Under the pieces are notes generated by a model. That model saw nothing but the letters and a program-made list of their open reading frames with translations. It had not been told where the DNA came from and ran no database searches. A stretch of DNA of 64,000 bases, from the NCBI RefSeq assembly GCF_000226095.1, contig NC_016476.1:2418001-2482000 (forward strand), in the 5' to 3' direction. A program made the translations under genes and the position numbers. Below, piece by piece: positions 11,348 to 24,500 of the stretch (the first letter of the stretch is position 1; each line of letters opens with the position of its first letter). This stretch comes from Thermothelomyces thermophilus ATCC 42464 (lineage: Eukaryota > Ascomycota > Sordariomycetes > Sordariales > Chaetomiaceae).

Positions 11348-13307
11348 GGTGGTCATTCCTTCATCATCAGGGTTGACCTGTTTCGGTTACGTGGTTAAGA
11401 ACCTCGATCATTTGGTCTTTCGTTCTTCTTCTGCTCCGGCATACACCGGATCGAGGTTCGGTGCCGTTCATTTCTGCGCAACACTCGGGGGATAGCTCTG
11501 GTTGCGCCCTGAGCAGCACCTCGCCAAGGCACCATGAACGCCCTCAAATCGCTAGCTTTTTCTCTTTGCTGCCTCTGTAATCACACGAGTCTTGTACGAC
11601 TACCTCTCCGGGCACTTTAGGCGCACTCGGAATTTCAGGAGATTCCTGGCTTATATGGAGACCAGGCAATATGTGGATGGGCATCTTGAGGGTAACCTTG
11701 GAGGCGTGGTGTGTTCCGCTGGTCCAGTTGCCCGCGATTCACTAGGACAGGATGGATTCTTAATCTCCGCACACGATACCCGCTGGGAAGCCAGCCGAGA
11801 TTGCTGGCTAATTCTTCCTACGGTAGTGAATACAACATGGTTAACAATCCTTCCGCTGCAGTTGAACTTACAAGAGTAACTACGTGTCTTACCACTGATC
11901 TCAACTGAGCAAGACTTTTTCGGTTTTGTGAAGTACATACAATTCGTTGCTCGACTTTGGACTGCCTAGAGACTCGAGTCTTCCCTGTCCCTTCTCTCAA
12001 CTTGGTAGACATTCTGATTCCCCTTGCGCGTTCTCCCAGCCAAATAGCCCCTAGGCCAAAACCCAAACCGGCAGCCGGCCCTTGTGGAAGTCGATCCTTG
12101 CGCGAACCCCAGCCCCGAGTACCATCTTGCTGGACCAGGGCTCAGATTTCATAGATTTTGGACCTTACAACAGCTTTTCTCTTTTTTGTATTCACTCTCA
12201 CGTCTCGGTCTTTGCGCATGCTTGTTCAGTTGAGGGAAGAAGGAAAGAGAGAAAGGGAGGAAGGGGTTGGGGGCGCGCTGAGGAGATTGTTGCTATCAAG
12301 CAGAGACGCCTTTAAACACAAGCATATCACAATCACACCAGCCCAGTAAAACACACACACAATGCAACGTCTTTCATTATTATATTCGGTTCATCCAGCT
12401 TCTCTCATCTCCCGGCTTAGAATGCTGGGTATCAACCGCTAACGAAACCATGGAGACAGGGGGGGTTGAAACAACCCCCCTTCTCTGCTCCTCCTCTGCT
12501 GCTGCTGCTTTCGCGCACCTTCTTCAACAGCCGCCATTCAGCCATCCAACCGGCTGAACTCCTCAGGTTCTGTGCATAATCCAACGCATTATCATTACCC
12601 ATTTCTTTCATGGTCCCTTTCTTCACCAACACCCATTCCTCGTACCATCTTCTCCCTTCCACGACGTAGATGAGAGACCAAGATATTATAATGTAACCGC
12701 TTTCACACGTGTCCGCTCAGGAAAAACTGGGCTGACCGGCTTTGCCTGACCAGGTCCCGTACCGCTTGATGTTTCCCGAAAAAACCGGTCTTTGAAGCTC
12801 CGTAGCCATGCCATGTCCCATTTGTCCGACGGTCAAGATCACCCCTCAAGCCGTTGACTGAAAAAAAAAAAAAAAATTTCCACACATCGCGCATCGCGCG
12901 ATGCACATTATATATCATATGCCGACTGCGCCTTGCCATGCCTTGCCATATAAAAGCGAAAGATGCCCAGAAATATGGGGGTATATAAACGCATGAATCT
13001 GCCGTACGTTCGTATAACGACCGGATAGCGAGTGCCGTGCCATGCGTGAACTCTATAAAACGAGAGGGGGGAGGGGGGGTATTGTATAACCATTAAAAAT
13101 ATGTTAGGGGAAAAAAACAAACATTTGCCCTCTCTGTCGACGCAGCGCAACTGTGATTAGGTCGAAATGATCAATTGACCAAGGCTGAACTGGGGCTCTC
13201 GGAGAGTGCCCGGCTCACGACGCTATTAAGGTCTTGGAAGAGCGCTTGAAACAAGGTAACCGGGTTGGACGCTGCTCGAACGAGGAGCGATGGATGATCA
13301 TGCCCAC
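11348..13307. other. 2-kb spacer, no supported gene
   Basis: Contains scattered short frames without coding features, an A15 run at about 12860-12874, and several TATATA stretches near 12909-12994. It should include the 3' untranslated region of AUR1 at its right end. Confidence 0.5.
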
Positions 13308-14816
13308 TCAGCGCGCAACAAAGATCTCGCATGCGTCGCCCTCCTGGGGCTGCGCGAGCCGCACCTTGCTCCAGACATCGTAATGGTCGTCGGTTGGGGT
13401 GGTTGGGCTCAGGATGCCCGGGGTGGAGTTGCTGCTGCCGCAGAGCGTGTCGCCACGGCTCATCGAGTCAAGGCTGGAGCTGCTGCCGAGAGTCCACTCG
13501 TCGCTGTCGCTGCTTCCCGGCCGGCGGGTGCTGAGCAAGCCTCGGCCTAGACCGTACTCCTCGTCGATGACGCGTGGTCGGTCGCCGAACTCGACGTACT
13601 CGTACTCCCAGCGCGTGGTCTTATCGAGTTGCGGGCGGGGGAGGAACTTGGTGCGGGCGATGTAGTAGGCGGACGCGGCGAAGATGCCGCCGCCGACGAG
13701 GTCGATGGCGTAGTGATGGTTGAGGTACATGGTGGACCACGAGATCCAGACGGCGTAGAAGATGAAGAAGGGTCGGAATCGCGGGAAGCAGTACTGCATG
13801 AAGAGCGCCTCCAGGATGGCGTCGGCCGCGTGAAGGCTGGGAAAGGCGCCAAACGGTAGTGGCGCGGTGGTAAAGCTGGTCGTGTACATGTCGACCCCGA
13901 ACAGCTCGTCAACGCGGCGTAGGCCTGCGGGAGAGCCTTGCATGCCGTAATGCGCCGGCTCCAGGCCGTGAAGCTTTTCATACCAGGGCGGAGTGCAGGG
14001 GAAGATGAGCTGGATGGTGACGCCGAGCATCGACATGTAGCCGAAGGCGCGAGCGAAGACGGGAGTGGTACCCGGAGCGGCGAAGAGGAACATGAAGGCG
14101 CTGCAGATGGCGGGCAGCGCGAAGTGGCCGATGCCGTAGGGCAGCCATGCTAGGACATCGAGGACGGCGTGGGTATGCGCCGAAAGGATGTTGGAGAGGT
14201 TGGCTCCGTACAGGATGTTCTCGAGGGCGGGGAGCACCTTCACCCAAATGTGCGGCCGATATTCGGGGGCAATAAATCTGGAGGAGTCAGCGTCATCCCC
14301 CAGAGCTCCCGCTCAAACTCGAAGCGGCCCGGCTTGCTCGGAACGTTCGCCCAAGAGGTAACCAGAAGCTTACCGGCTCGCAAAGAAATAGAGTAGGTAT
14401 GTCCATATTGGCAACGAAGGCAGAAAGAACTGCTGGGTGATGGGCATCAGGAGCAGCAGCCCGAGCACAAGCAACACCCCGATCTTAATGAGGGGGGCCG
14501 GCGGCAGGATCGCCAGCGAAAAGAGAATGTACCCAAGAGTAACGAGGTGCTGCAGATCCCATAGAGTCCACTTCCTCGTCCTGAGCGCCCTCAGCGACCT
14601 CTTGATGTCGAACGACGTCTGCAGGCGGGTGATGTCACCGGCGTGTTCTTGCCCCCTGGAAACCCGTAGGTGCAGGCGGAGCTTCCGGGCTGAGCGATAC
14701 TTGTGCGGTATCGGATTGAGCTGCGCTAATGTGCTAGGCCACCGGAGGGGCAGCAGCTTTGGCTTCATGGCTGGCGCTTGGGCGAGCATGGCCGGGAACT
14801 CCTGTACGGCCTCCAT
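13308..14816 (-). CDS. Inositol phosphorylceramide synthase
   Basis: Transfers phosphoinositol from phosphatidylinositol to ceramide in the Golgi, the first fungal-specific step of complex sphingolipid synthesis and the target of aureobasidin A. Exons 14816-14374 and 14277-13308 with a 96-nt intron (GTAAGC donor) give 470 residues. Hydrophobic segments start at about residue 80 (HLVTLGYILFSLAILPPAP). Aur1-specific motifs include PITQQFFLP, ENILYGANLSNILSAH, and the two phosphatase-like catalytic motifs GAFPSLHAAD (about 292-301) and HHYAIDLVGG (about 335-344), which supply the His-Asp-His set. Length is near that of yeast Aur1 plus a fungal C-terminal cytoplasmic tail of about 110 residues that is rich in Ser, Asp and Thr. 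The first ATG is used; a second one 16 codons later could also serve. Confidence 0.96.
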
Positions 14817-17800
14817 GGCGGCGACGGCAAGAGGAGAGAAGACGAGAAGACGAGATTTGGATAATAGAAGGTTGGGTGGTTATTATGGAGGGAATCCCGA
14901 GCGCCGTCCGACGGAACGAACGCGGATGATGGCCGTTCCGTGGTAGGAGGCAAAAGGGAGGAGTTGGAGGAAAGGCGGCGGGTTCGAGGGAGCTTCGGGG
15001 GTTTCGGGGGCTCGCTATTCTCGCTGCAAATGCATACTTCCCAAGTCCGAGCCAAGCGCTATTACAAGTGGCTGACCAGACGAGGGCTCGCTCAAAAAAG
15101 AAAGAAGCCGTGATGCTGGGAGCGTAAAGACAAAGATTTCTTTGTTGACCTCTTCGCTGGCGAGAATAAGCAACCCGGAACGCGAAACGGAATATGGCGG
15201 CGGCGGCGCTGGTGAGGGCAGTTGCCGGTCGGTCGACTGCGTGGGCCAAGAAAGCGGGTAATCGTGCTCATGAAGGCGGGTACGGCGCGGGTGGGTGTCG
15301 ACTTGCTTTCATATGCAGGCGCTAAGAAGAGTGAGCGACTGGGCGAACAAACGCCAAGATCCAATGTCCGTGCGGCCCCTGGGAAGAGCGGACATCATGG
15401 ATTTTCCGACAAGTTGGAGCTGATGGATGGAACCGGTCGAGGAAGTGGGTCACGCACTCGGAGGATAGCCAGCAGAAAGAACCCCGACCAAGCTGCGAGT
15501 TTGGTCGCTATTAGAACAGTACTACATAACACCACGCTAATGGGCGGAAAAGTCGGGCGCTTGGCGCTGATACGCTTTACTAAGCCTCAGCCGTTTCGAA
15601 AACCCATCCTTCTGCCAAACGCATCATTTGTGTAGTTACCGTATCGCACTGCGCGAAATGCTCTCCGACGACACAGTCATTCGAGAGACCTACTCTCGGA
15701 TTCGGAATCACTTTGCATTGCAGTAACAAATCGGTAATGGGCGGTATCACTGGGGGTACGGAGTACAGTAGTGTACACAAGCAACTCGACGACTGAGATC
15801 GGCGGATTCGGCAAGGCGACTTGCGGAGCCGCTCCACCAACGGGAGCTCGGCATTGCGACGGCGCGCCCTGCTGTCGCGTGATGCTTTTCATTGTCGCAT
15901 GGAGTGTGCCGCTCCAGCATCACAAGACAGGCGTTGAAAATGCTTTAAAAAACGGTGAATGTCGACCATGCGACATCTCTGCACGGCCAATGGCAGGATT
16001 GCTGCGCTTGCTGATGGGACCCGAAAGCCCCGGTTTTATGGTCGCTTTCTTCAGCGCATGCGTTCGGTCCCGTCGGTTTGTTTTACAAATATCCAAGGAC
16101 AAACCAAGGACAAAGCTCTTCGCCAAGCCCTGCAGGGAGCCTGCGCCCCACGCTGGCACGGGAACTGCCCCTGCCTCCCCGCTCTCCCTTCCCGTCGCAT
16201 ATTTCGCATCGCGGCCTAACTGGTGGGCCGCCCCGTCGCCTAAATCCATCCGAGGCTGGCCTTGAAGTGAAGTGTAGCGTGCACGGATCCCACACAGCAA
16301 TCTGCAGCGTAGAATGCCCAACCACCTCAACAAGGGTGTGGTGTTCATTCGCCCGCGCGGTTTCCGCGTATAGACTCGGTTGATGGTCCGCTAGTTACAT
16401 AGTAGTTGCGCTGTGCCTTGCTGCTGAGACGCTAGCCGACCTGGGAGTCAGGGCCGCCAAGAGGGACATGGATACCAATCACCGACTGCCTTATGCCGGG
16501 CGCTGTCAATTCGATCCCGGCCGCGCCGACCAAGAATTTGAAATCTTAATCCGTACTCGGAAAAGGCTCGTCAACCCAAACCGACCTTTGGGGTTCGGTT
16601 TCGCAACGAGGATCCAGTTCGCTATGCGAATGATCGACCGACGCTCTCTGCACACTACACAGTCGGTAAATATACAAGGTACGTATACTAATCCGTCATC
16701 CGTACGCTACACAATACTTGGACTGCGCCCAAACTTTCGGTTTTCCGCATTTGTACTTCGTACAGAGCCTTGCGGTGGCGTTGACCGGTGGCGTTGATAA
16801 CGAGGTGTCATCACATCTCACTTCCGCGGGTGACGGTAAATTTCAGGGCCGCCGCTAATTATTTCTGGCCAATCTCTTCTGGTGAAGTTGTTGACGAGCC
16901 CTGTTGACGGCTCAGGTACGGATAGTTACTCGGCGGCACGCGCAAATCCTTCTGTGGCCTTGTTTTAGTTTCGGGATTACAACATGGCTGAGAAGCACCT
17001 CGGCTAGTTTGCACTAATATATTCCCTAAAACACACAACTCGCAGTGTGCCCACAATAACCCCTGCGAGGTTCTACGGCGCGTGCCGCTGTGTCTTTCGT
17101 TGAATGTGATAACTAGCAGAGTACGTCACAAGCAACTTCCGCGACATTGTTCTGGGCCCAACCATTCGGTGATCGTCTGTTGATCACGGAGAATTAATCC
17201 TGATCTACTGAATCTACGGGATATATGCACCTCTACCATCCATTGATCAGAAACAAATAAAGAAAGACTTTTCATGCGCATGAGTAATAACTAGGTAGAA
17301 AGTCCACATCGTGAAGCGTGCTGGCAGAAGAGAGCCCAGTTCGGACATGGTGTATCTAGCTGCCCAATCAACAAAGCCAAGCAGGCATCCCTCAAAGCAT
17401 TGGTGGGTCTGTCCGCTAGTGCAAGGCCCAGACGTTGGGGATCGCGATGTATCCACGCAGAATCGACCATTAGGAATCCAGGGCCGCGAAAAGTCTGTCT
17501 TGCAATTTTTTTTTAGTTTAATTTTTTTCTTTCTCTCTGTGGAGTACTCAGTACAGAGTACTTTGTCATGTTCTGGACCTACTAGTAAGGTATTTACTTT
17601 GGCATTATCACTATGGTGTGATCTCTATGACTACATTCGTCCAGACCACATGAGGCACTCCTTAGGTAAGCCCAAGTAATGTATCCGTACATCCACCTCT
17701 GCCGCAGATGTACGTTAGCGCTGAGTGGTGTCAAAAGAGATCCGTCACAATACCCAAGCCTATCCTCCATCCTTACCTCAATTACCATGACCTCCTGACA

Positions 17801-17897
17801 AAGATGCCCTTCCTGCTTGTACAGTACGTAATAAGACACCAAGCACTTCGTTGTCCTATGGCAACTGGAAAGAGCGAGTGTTCATTTCCGAGGCTTA

Positions 17898-17930
17898 CCG
17901 GGTCTGCCGGGTCTGCCGGGTCTGCCGGAG
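17898..17930. repeat. 9-bp unit CCGGGTCTG in tandem, about three and a half copies
   Basis: The unit is repeated without change from about 17898 and ends as CCGGAG. It lies in a gene-poor spacer. Confidence 0.8.
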
Positions 17931-19055
17931 TGCTTACGCCCCACATTAGAGGCCCCCATCAGGGCCCTCCTTGCCCGATCGGATTTCGGGGTTTCGCTCA
18001 GGCGGCACGGACATTTGCTAGAGTCCGGTCTGGCGAGCTGCCCTGTCGGTCCAGGCACCTGTCATGCGTAACCTTGGTTCCGTTTTCCATATAGTAGTAG
18101 TTAGTGCTTACAAAGTAAGGTATGAATCGCGAGTGAACCAAGCAATCCGGATAGGCCGGCTTTCCGGGTTTGATTGGTCATAGGTCCCGGTATGCACTGA
18201 CTCTAGGATCGGGTATTTGTACTGTATGTGTCTGTTATCTGTGACCATTTGGTGATTACGTTTGGCGTCGAATGATGAACGACCAGAAGAGCCTTCCAAA
18301 TTACGCTGCTGAGAAAGGGGAGCTGGGAGGCGCTTTCTCGTTCCATTCCATCACAGTTGGCCATTTCCAAAGACGACTAAATTATTCAAACGTTGGGGTA
18401 ATGTCCATGATGGATGGAGACCATAAAATCGGAGGGAAACCGGAACTGGTCAAGTTTCCCCGTTGCAAGAGAGGCCCGCGAGATTGGTTGAATCTGTTTG
18501 ACGTCTGACCCCCCAACCCCATATTGGTCCCGCGAAGACCCTCCATTCCAAAGCTTAATCCCAACCAACAGTTTGTGGACAATCGTTGCATCTCAAAGAT
18601 TCGATCGTCAGGGGGATGAAGAGATAAAGATGTACTCGTAATTCGTTATCGTGATAATATGCTTCAAAAGCGCCAAGCGAACAAGGCGAAGAGATATCGC
18701 GACAAAAGAAGATAACCACCAACAACAGAGCCAAACTTAAGACATAGAAATTTTTTTTCCCTTTCCGCATGTCCGTAGTAGACCTGAGGATAGGCAGGCA
18801 AAGAGGGGAAAAAGAGAAAACTCAAAGCCCCGATTCCAGATCGTGACCTTTCCACACTACCTTGTCGCGTCGCTCATAGGTATCTGATCAAGGAGGAAAC
18901 AGCTTGCGTCGTCCACCGTCATCTCCTAACTCCAGCTTCGCTCCCGACGAACAAGAAACCAAAGGGCGGCACGAGCTCGTGCTTCCGGGAAGCATCACAT
19001 CTTCCTGTCCGGCCTACCTCAGGAGGCTCGAACCGGATGCTGTTCTAGCTGGATA

Positions 19056-19082
19056 TTTTTTTTTTTTTTTTGGGGGGGGGGG
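19056..19082. repeat. T16 followed directly by G11
   Basis: Sixteen T then eleven G without interruption, followed by AGG, just downstream of the kinase stop codon (in the gene sense C11 A16). A C16 run follows at 19127-19142. Lengths of such runs are prone to sequencing error. Confidence 0.85.
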
Positions 19083-19161
19083 AGGCCTCGACATGAAGAA
19101 ACGGCAACAAAGTCTCTCCAAAAAATCCCCCCCCCCCCCCCCAAAACCACTACGAGGTCCG

Positions 19162-20166
19162 TCACCGACGGCTCCCGCTACCGTTCCACAATCCTTTACT
19201 CGTCTCCACCACCCGGTTCGCCTCGTTCCCAGGGCGCAAGCTCGCCGGGACCGCATGCGCAGGTGGGAGATGGCCGCGACCTTCTGGCGCTTGTTGCCCC
19301 GCCTGTTGCGAATGCGGGGCGGGCCAATCGTCCATCCTGACGTCCCCGTCCGCCGTGCTGGCGTCCGCGCCCGTGGCCGACCCCTGTGATGCCTGCGCCG
19401 TCTGTGTGTCGTAGCCGCCGTCCTTGCTCTGGCCCTCCTGCGCCTGCCCGATCTCGATGCCGCTGTCGTGATTTCTCGGCTGGGGGGCGTTCTCGTTCTG
19501 GCTGCTCTTCTGATCCCGGTTATTTTGGTTGCTGTTGTTGTTGTTGGTGGTGTTGCCGTTACCACTGCTGGGCGGCGCTGCCCTCGCCGGCTCGCGGCTT
19601 CGCACGCCGTTCATGAACCCGGCGGCCTGGCCCTCGCGCAGCTTGTTGATGGCCCGGACGGTGTCGATCGCGGCGTGCAGGGTGCGGCGGGCGTTGAAGT
19701 TCTTCTTGACGGTGGGCAGCAGGTTGGTGCCCTTGTCGTCGCCTTCTCCCACGCGCGCCCAGCCGGCCACGAAGGGGTGCTGCAGCGCCTCGTGCGCCGT
19801 CATGCGCTTGGCCGGGTCGATCGTCAGGCACCGCCGGATGAAGTCCTTGGCGCTGTCCGACACCCCGCGCCAGTACTCGAGCGGCGTGAAGCTGTAGTCG
19901 GCGTTGAGGATCGCCTGCATCTCTTCAAAGTCCGAGTCCCGGTCGAAGGGCGTGTAGCCGCAGAGGAGGAAGTAGGTGATGACGCCCAGTGCCCAGAGGT
20001 CGACGGGCTTACCGTGGCCTATCTTCTTGAAGATCTCGGGAGCCATATAGCCCGGAGTGCCACAGGTGGTGGTGAGCACGTGGAACTGCTCCTCGTCCAT
20101 GATGCGGCTCAGGCCGAAGTCGGCAATGAGAAGGTCGGCATTGTCCTCGGGCGTGCGGAAGAGAAG

Positions 20167-20202
<36 letters not shown>

Positions 20203-20692
20203 ATCGTGCAAGTAGGCGACGGCGGACAGGACGGCGCGGATGAGGTCGGCGGCATCCGCCTCGTAGTACGAGCCCTTGCGGCAGATGCGGTCGAAGAGCT
20301 CGCCGCCCAGGGCGAGGTCGGTGACGAGGTACAGGTTGTTCATGGTCTCGAAGTAGTCGACGAGAGTAAGGATATTCTGGTGGCCCATCGACACCTTCTT
20401 GAGCACCGCGATTTCGTTTCGCACCTGTCGAAGCAGCGTAAGCGCTGACTTAGCGAACGACAAGCAAGCTCGCCTTGTTTCGAAAAGATGGCAGACATAC
20501 CATGTGCTCCCTCCCGGCCATAAGCCGCTTGTTGATCACCTTGGCCGCATAGTAGCGCCCCGTGTCGATGTGGATGCACTCCTTGACGACCGAGTACGAC
20601 CCCGCGCCGAGCACCTTTCCGACCTTGTACCTGCAGGGCTGGATTTGCGGCTGCTGCCGCTCGCCAGCAGCTTGGGCTGCTACCGTACTCAT
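19162..20692 (-). CDS. Calcium/calmodulin-dependent protein kinase (CaMK1 type)
   Basis: Serine/threonine kinase that couples cytosolic Ca2+ signals to growth, stress and clock functions in fungi. Exons 20692-20501 and 20424-19162 (76-nt intron, GTATGT donor) give 484 residues. The glycine loop GAGSYS is at about 29-34, the ATP lysine in YYAAKVINK near 51, HRDLKPEN at 143-150, DFGLSR at 166-171, the activation segment TTTCGTPGYMAPE with its phosphorylatable Thr near 182-186, and the autoinhibitory/calmodulin-binding helix KKNFNARRTLHAAIDTVRA starting near 303. The C-terminal 130 residues are a low-complexity Asn/Gln/Ser tail. No EF hands are present, so this is not a plant-type CDPK. Close to Neurospora CAMK-1/2 in layout; which paralogue is not decided. 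Confidence 0.95.
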
Positions 20693-21505
20693 GGTCGTCG
20701 GTGATGTCGTTGTCTCACTCGGACCAGAGGACAGCTGCCGCGCTCTGGTCGCTCGGTCGCCGGTGTTTCCGATATGCTGTCGACAGGGTTCCGCTCCCGG
20801 ATAATGGGTTAAAATGTGTTACCTTTCCGGAGTTTGCGTTGTTATGGACGTTCGCTCTGATGAAGCTGTAAGCCGGTCGCTGATCAGAGGGTGATAAGCT
20901 TTCGTCGGCGCTAAAGTCAAAAGCTTCCGGGAAGGCGGTCAAGAAAACTTGCGAAAGTGTCGGGCTTGTTGCGTGTTTGGACACCGACAAAGGGTCGAGC
21001 CGGTCGCTTTGACAGGGTCCGGAGCTGTCGTGCGGGGCACTCCGCAACGCAGCAAGGTCCGCGATACAAAAGTCCCGCCCCTTCACGTATCGGTCAAGCA
21101 CCGCTGAATCCAGAATTCTTTGCGCGGCACGGTCGAAGAACGCCGGCAAGAGCCACTCAAAACAGTTCAGAGAGGAGAAAAGAGTTTTTCAATCAATCCC
21201 AATCTTACCAAGCGTCTTAGGTCGCAATTGTTAACTTTACGTGTTGTTCATCAGCCGCACTTTGATTTGCGATATTGCGAGTTTTGCCCTCGTCTCGGAG
21301 CCAATCACGGACCGACTCTCCGCTTCAGGTATGTTCCGAATCCTGCTATGTACAAGCCCATGGGGTCGCTCCTCCGGCACCGACCGAATATGCCGCAGTA
21401 ATATTCACTTAGGAGAGCCAGATGAGAAGGCCGTAGGCCTGGGTATCTTGTTTAGACAATGGTAGGAAAAAACAATCCTATATCTTACCAACACATAGAA
21501 TCGCT
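20693..21505. other. Spacer between kinase start and KRE33 stop
   Basis: Should hold the kinase promoter and 5' leader and the KRE33 3' region, since both genes are on the minus strand. No coding frame is convincing. Confidence 0.5.
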
Positions 21506-24500
21506 TCACTTCTTTTTCTCCCGCTTCGCCTTCTTGGACTTGGAATGCCCCTTGTCACCTCCCTTCTCCTCGTGGCCATCCGTCTCCTCCACCTTGCGCT
21601 TCGCCTTCGTCTTGACACTCACCATCGGAGCGCCCTTTCCGCTCTTGGCCGCCCGTTGTACTCGTCTCTCCGCCTCTTCCCATGCCGCATCATCGCCCTC
21701 GATCTCATACCTGGTTCGCTAGGTTAGCGTTTGAACGAAATAGACGGACTAACTGACAGGCTTCTTACTGGTCCAGCGGGAGAGAGTCAATGAGCTCCCT
21801 CTGCTTGGCTCGCAGCTCACTCAGCGCCTCGTCGCCTCCCTCTTCCAGCTCGTCCTCTAGTCTGGTTTCGAGAGGCGTGTACTTCGTGTCAATCACCTCG
21901 TCGTCGTGAATCCCTGTCGCGTTTTCTCGGCTCACGCCGACCTTGTTCGCATCCGGCATCTCGGCCTCGACGGCTCCGGCAACCAGCGAGTTTAGGTGAG
22001 ACGTGATCTTTCGCATGATCTTGATGAAAATAGCGAGAACCTGCGAAGCCGGCAGTGACAGCTCCTCGGCAACAGTCTCAACCTCTTTCCGCTGCATTCC
22101 GATGGCCAGGAGAATAGCCTGTTGCAGGCCACTCAGCTTGGCGCTTGACTTCAACCTGCCGCTGAAGTACAGCTGCGCAATCGTGGGCATGAGGTCCAGA
22201 ACAACATGGTAATCGAGCAACCCATTGGCGTAGGACTCCAGGCGCTTGAGGTCAAATGGCGTAAAGAGCGCGTCCAGGTCGCTCTTGGTGATTTCAGTCG
22301 GTGTTGCGGACGGATCCAGCTGCGCGCCAGAACTGGCAGATTCCTCAATCGTCAAGGCAAGGATGGACGGGAACTCGCGGAACTTGTACGAGAGGAGAGA
22401 CAGGAAACGACGATGGAAGTCATTCGCAAAGGCGCCGAGCCAGCTCGGGTCGTTCCCGTCTTGGAGAGGCCGAATCATGACGCACGTGTGTTCGCCCGTG
22501 AGTTCGTTGGCAGTTTGCCGCTGTTTCTTTGTCAGCCTCCAGCATCAGCCAGCCGAACGAAGCGAGAGAGTACTTACGAGGTAGACCGGGGCAAACGAGG
22601 CCCGCTTCCAAAATTTGTGCAGCGGCTGCGTTAAGCCGTAGCTTACACCCACGTAGTCGAGCTTCTCAGGTCGACGCTCCGCCAGCTTTGCGAACAGCGG
22701 CGGCAGCTCGTTCATGTCCCGAACTTTGATCTCGTCAAACAGACTAGCCTGAGCAAGCTCAGCATCCGTGACCCTGGGAATCGACTGCGGCACTGTGCTG
22801 CTGCCTTCCTCCGAGAGGTCGGCGAATTTGCCCTCGTAGTAGTCAATCAGCAGTTGCAGCGCTTTTGAGCCGTACCCCATCGACATATAATCCGGATTCG
22901 TTGCTATCCGGACCACACGAGCACCCGACAGGGAAGCGAATTCGTCGTCTTGGAACTGCTGGCTCACCAGCCACGGAATCAGATCACCAGCAGGTTGCTG
23001 GCCTCTGCTCAAGCTCTTCAGGATGCTCTCCTTGCTGATCTTCCCTTCCAGGGACACTTGAATCACACACAGGGGTTCTGGCAGGCGACCTTCAACAATC
23101 GGGCCCGTGAGAACGAAAAGTTCGTGGGCTGGCGCATCGCTCATAAGCTGCAGGTCGTTCGGCGAGTTCTTGTAGTGGCTTGCAACGTAGAGCGCAACCA
23201 TCTGCTGCAGAAACTTTTCAGACACCGGATGGAAGGAGAAGAGGGTGTCGCGGTTGACGTGTAGCAGCTCGCATTGCGAAGGGTCCGGACACCCCTGCGT
23301 GCTGAGCTTGGATTTCGGCAGTGTGGCATCTAGGCAGAGAAGCATATTGAGCCATTTCTCCACCTTATCTCCCTGGGCGTAACGGATGGGCTCAGAAAGC
23401 GTGATCTCCTTCAGCGACCGACCGCCAACTGAAGTTGTCTCCTTGGTTGCCCGTCCGCTCGATCGATCGATCTCGACCGAGCCGCTGCCGTTGGAATTGG
23501 CGCCCGCCCTGGATTGCTCCCTCAGCTGCTTGATGAGCTTCAACGACAGCGACCGGCCCGTCCCTTCGTAACCGCTGATTGTAGAGGCCATAAACACCAG
23601 GTACGGCCCCATGAGCTTCTTCACTAGGGGCAGCGGAATAGCCGCCGCTTCATCAATCACGACCAACTCGGCCTGTCCGAGCACATGGCTGTCCTGAGGC
23701 CGGATATACTGGATGGTCTGCCGATGGTTCCTGTGGATGTTGACTCGAACAATAGCCTTGTTGAAATCGGGATTTGTTGACTGGATGATGGAGTAATCGG
23801 CATGGTCTTTGTAATCAAGCGCGTCAAAGCCCTTGAAGACGAATTCGAACAGTGTCTTCAAATTTTCGGGAGATGGCGAGGTGATGAAGATGTTGCTGTA
23901 TCCGTAGGCAACGGCGGCTGCAATGGCAACGCCCATAGCGGCAGATTTACCTCGGCCACGCGCTGCGGTCAGGGTAACCGTATTCCGGAGAGTCTTCTCG
24001 GCAATGGCATCCACAAACGTAAGCAAAGCCTTCGCCTGATCTGTCGTGCGGGCCAACTTGACGAGCGACCCGATCGGTTGTGTGTCTTGGAGGGCCTCCT
24101 TCATCTTCTCTAGCTCCTGCGCCGCCGCACTCTTGGGTTCGTCCTCATCAGGTGGCGGGAGTGGCTTCACGCCCTTCCCGCCTGATATCGGGAGAACGTT
24201 GAGCTCGTCGTCAATCACCAAACAAGATTCGCAACTACCGAGGGACAGGATGAAGCGCTCATTGAACCTCGCTACAACGTCGTCGTGGGCCTCCGTTCGG
24301 TACCGTGAGTGGACGTCCATGGAAAGAGTGTAGAGCTGTTTCAGGCTGCTCATGCCCTTCAGCAAGAGCACCACTAGGCCTCCACCCTCGACTGTCTCGA
24401 TGGTCCTGGCGAGAATATTGGGTGTTATAGCCTCGAAGTCTTGAAGAATGCACTACCCTTACTGTCAGCTTTCTCGGTTTCCGACTGTAGCCCCGGTAGC

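Larger units (their letters stand above)
14817..19161. other. 4.3-kb gene-poor stretch between AUR1 and the calmodulin kinase
   Basis: This is the longest stretch without a supported gene. Short frames of 60-170 codons occur on both strands but have no domain signs and mixed composition. It contains GTAC-rich motifs (15755-15781, 17541-17562, 17681-17712), a 9-bp triplicate at 17898-17930, and T16/G11 and C16 runs near its right end. A regulatory, non-coding RNA or decayed role cannot be told apart by eye. Confidence 0.5.

Noticed and set aside
15194-15330. Short plus-strand frame starting MAAAALVRAVAGRSTAW
   Set aside because: It looks like a presequence but ends after about 45 codons, and no downstream exon with coding character was found.
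16495-16535. TTCGATCCC resembling a tRNA B box
   Set aside because: No A box at the right distance and no acceptor stem that pairs; not a tRNA gene.
19468-20448. 326-codon plus-strand frame opposite the calmodulin kinase
   Set aside because: Shadow of a kinase with all catalytic motifs on the minus strand.
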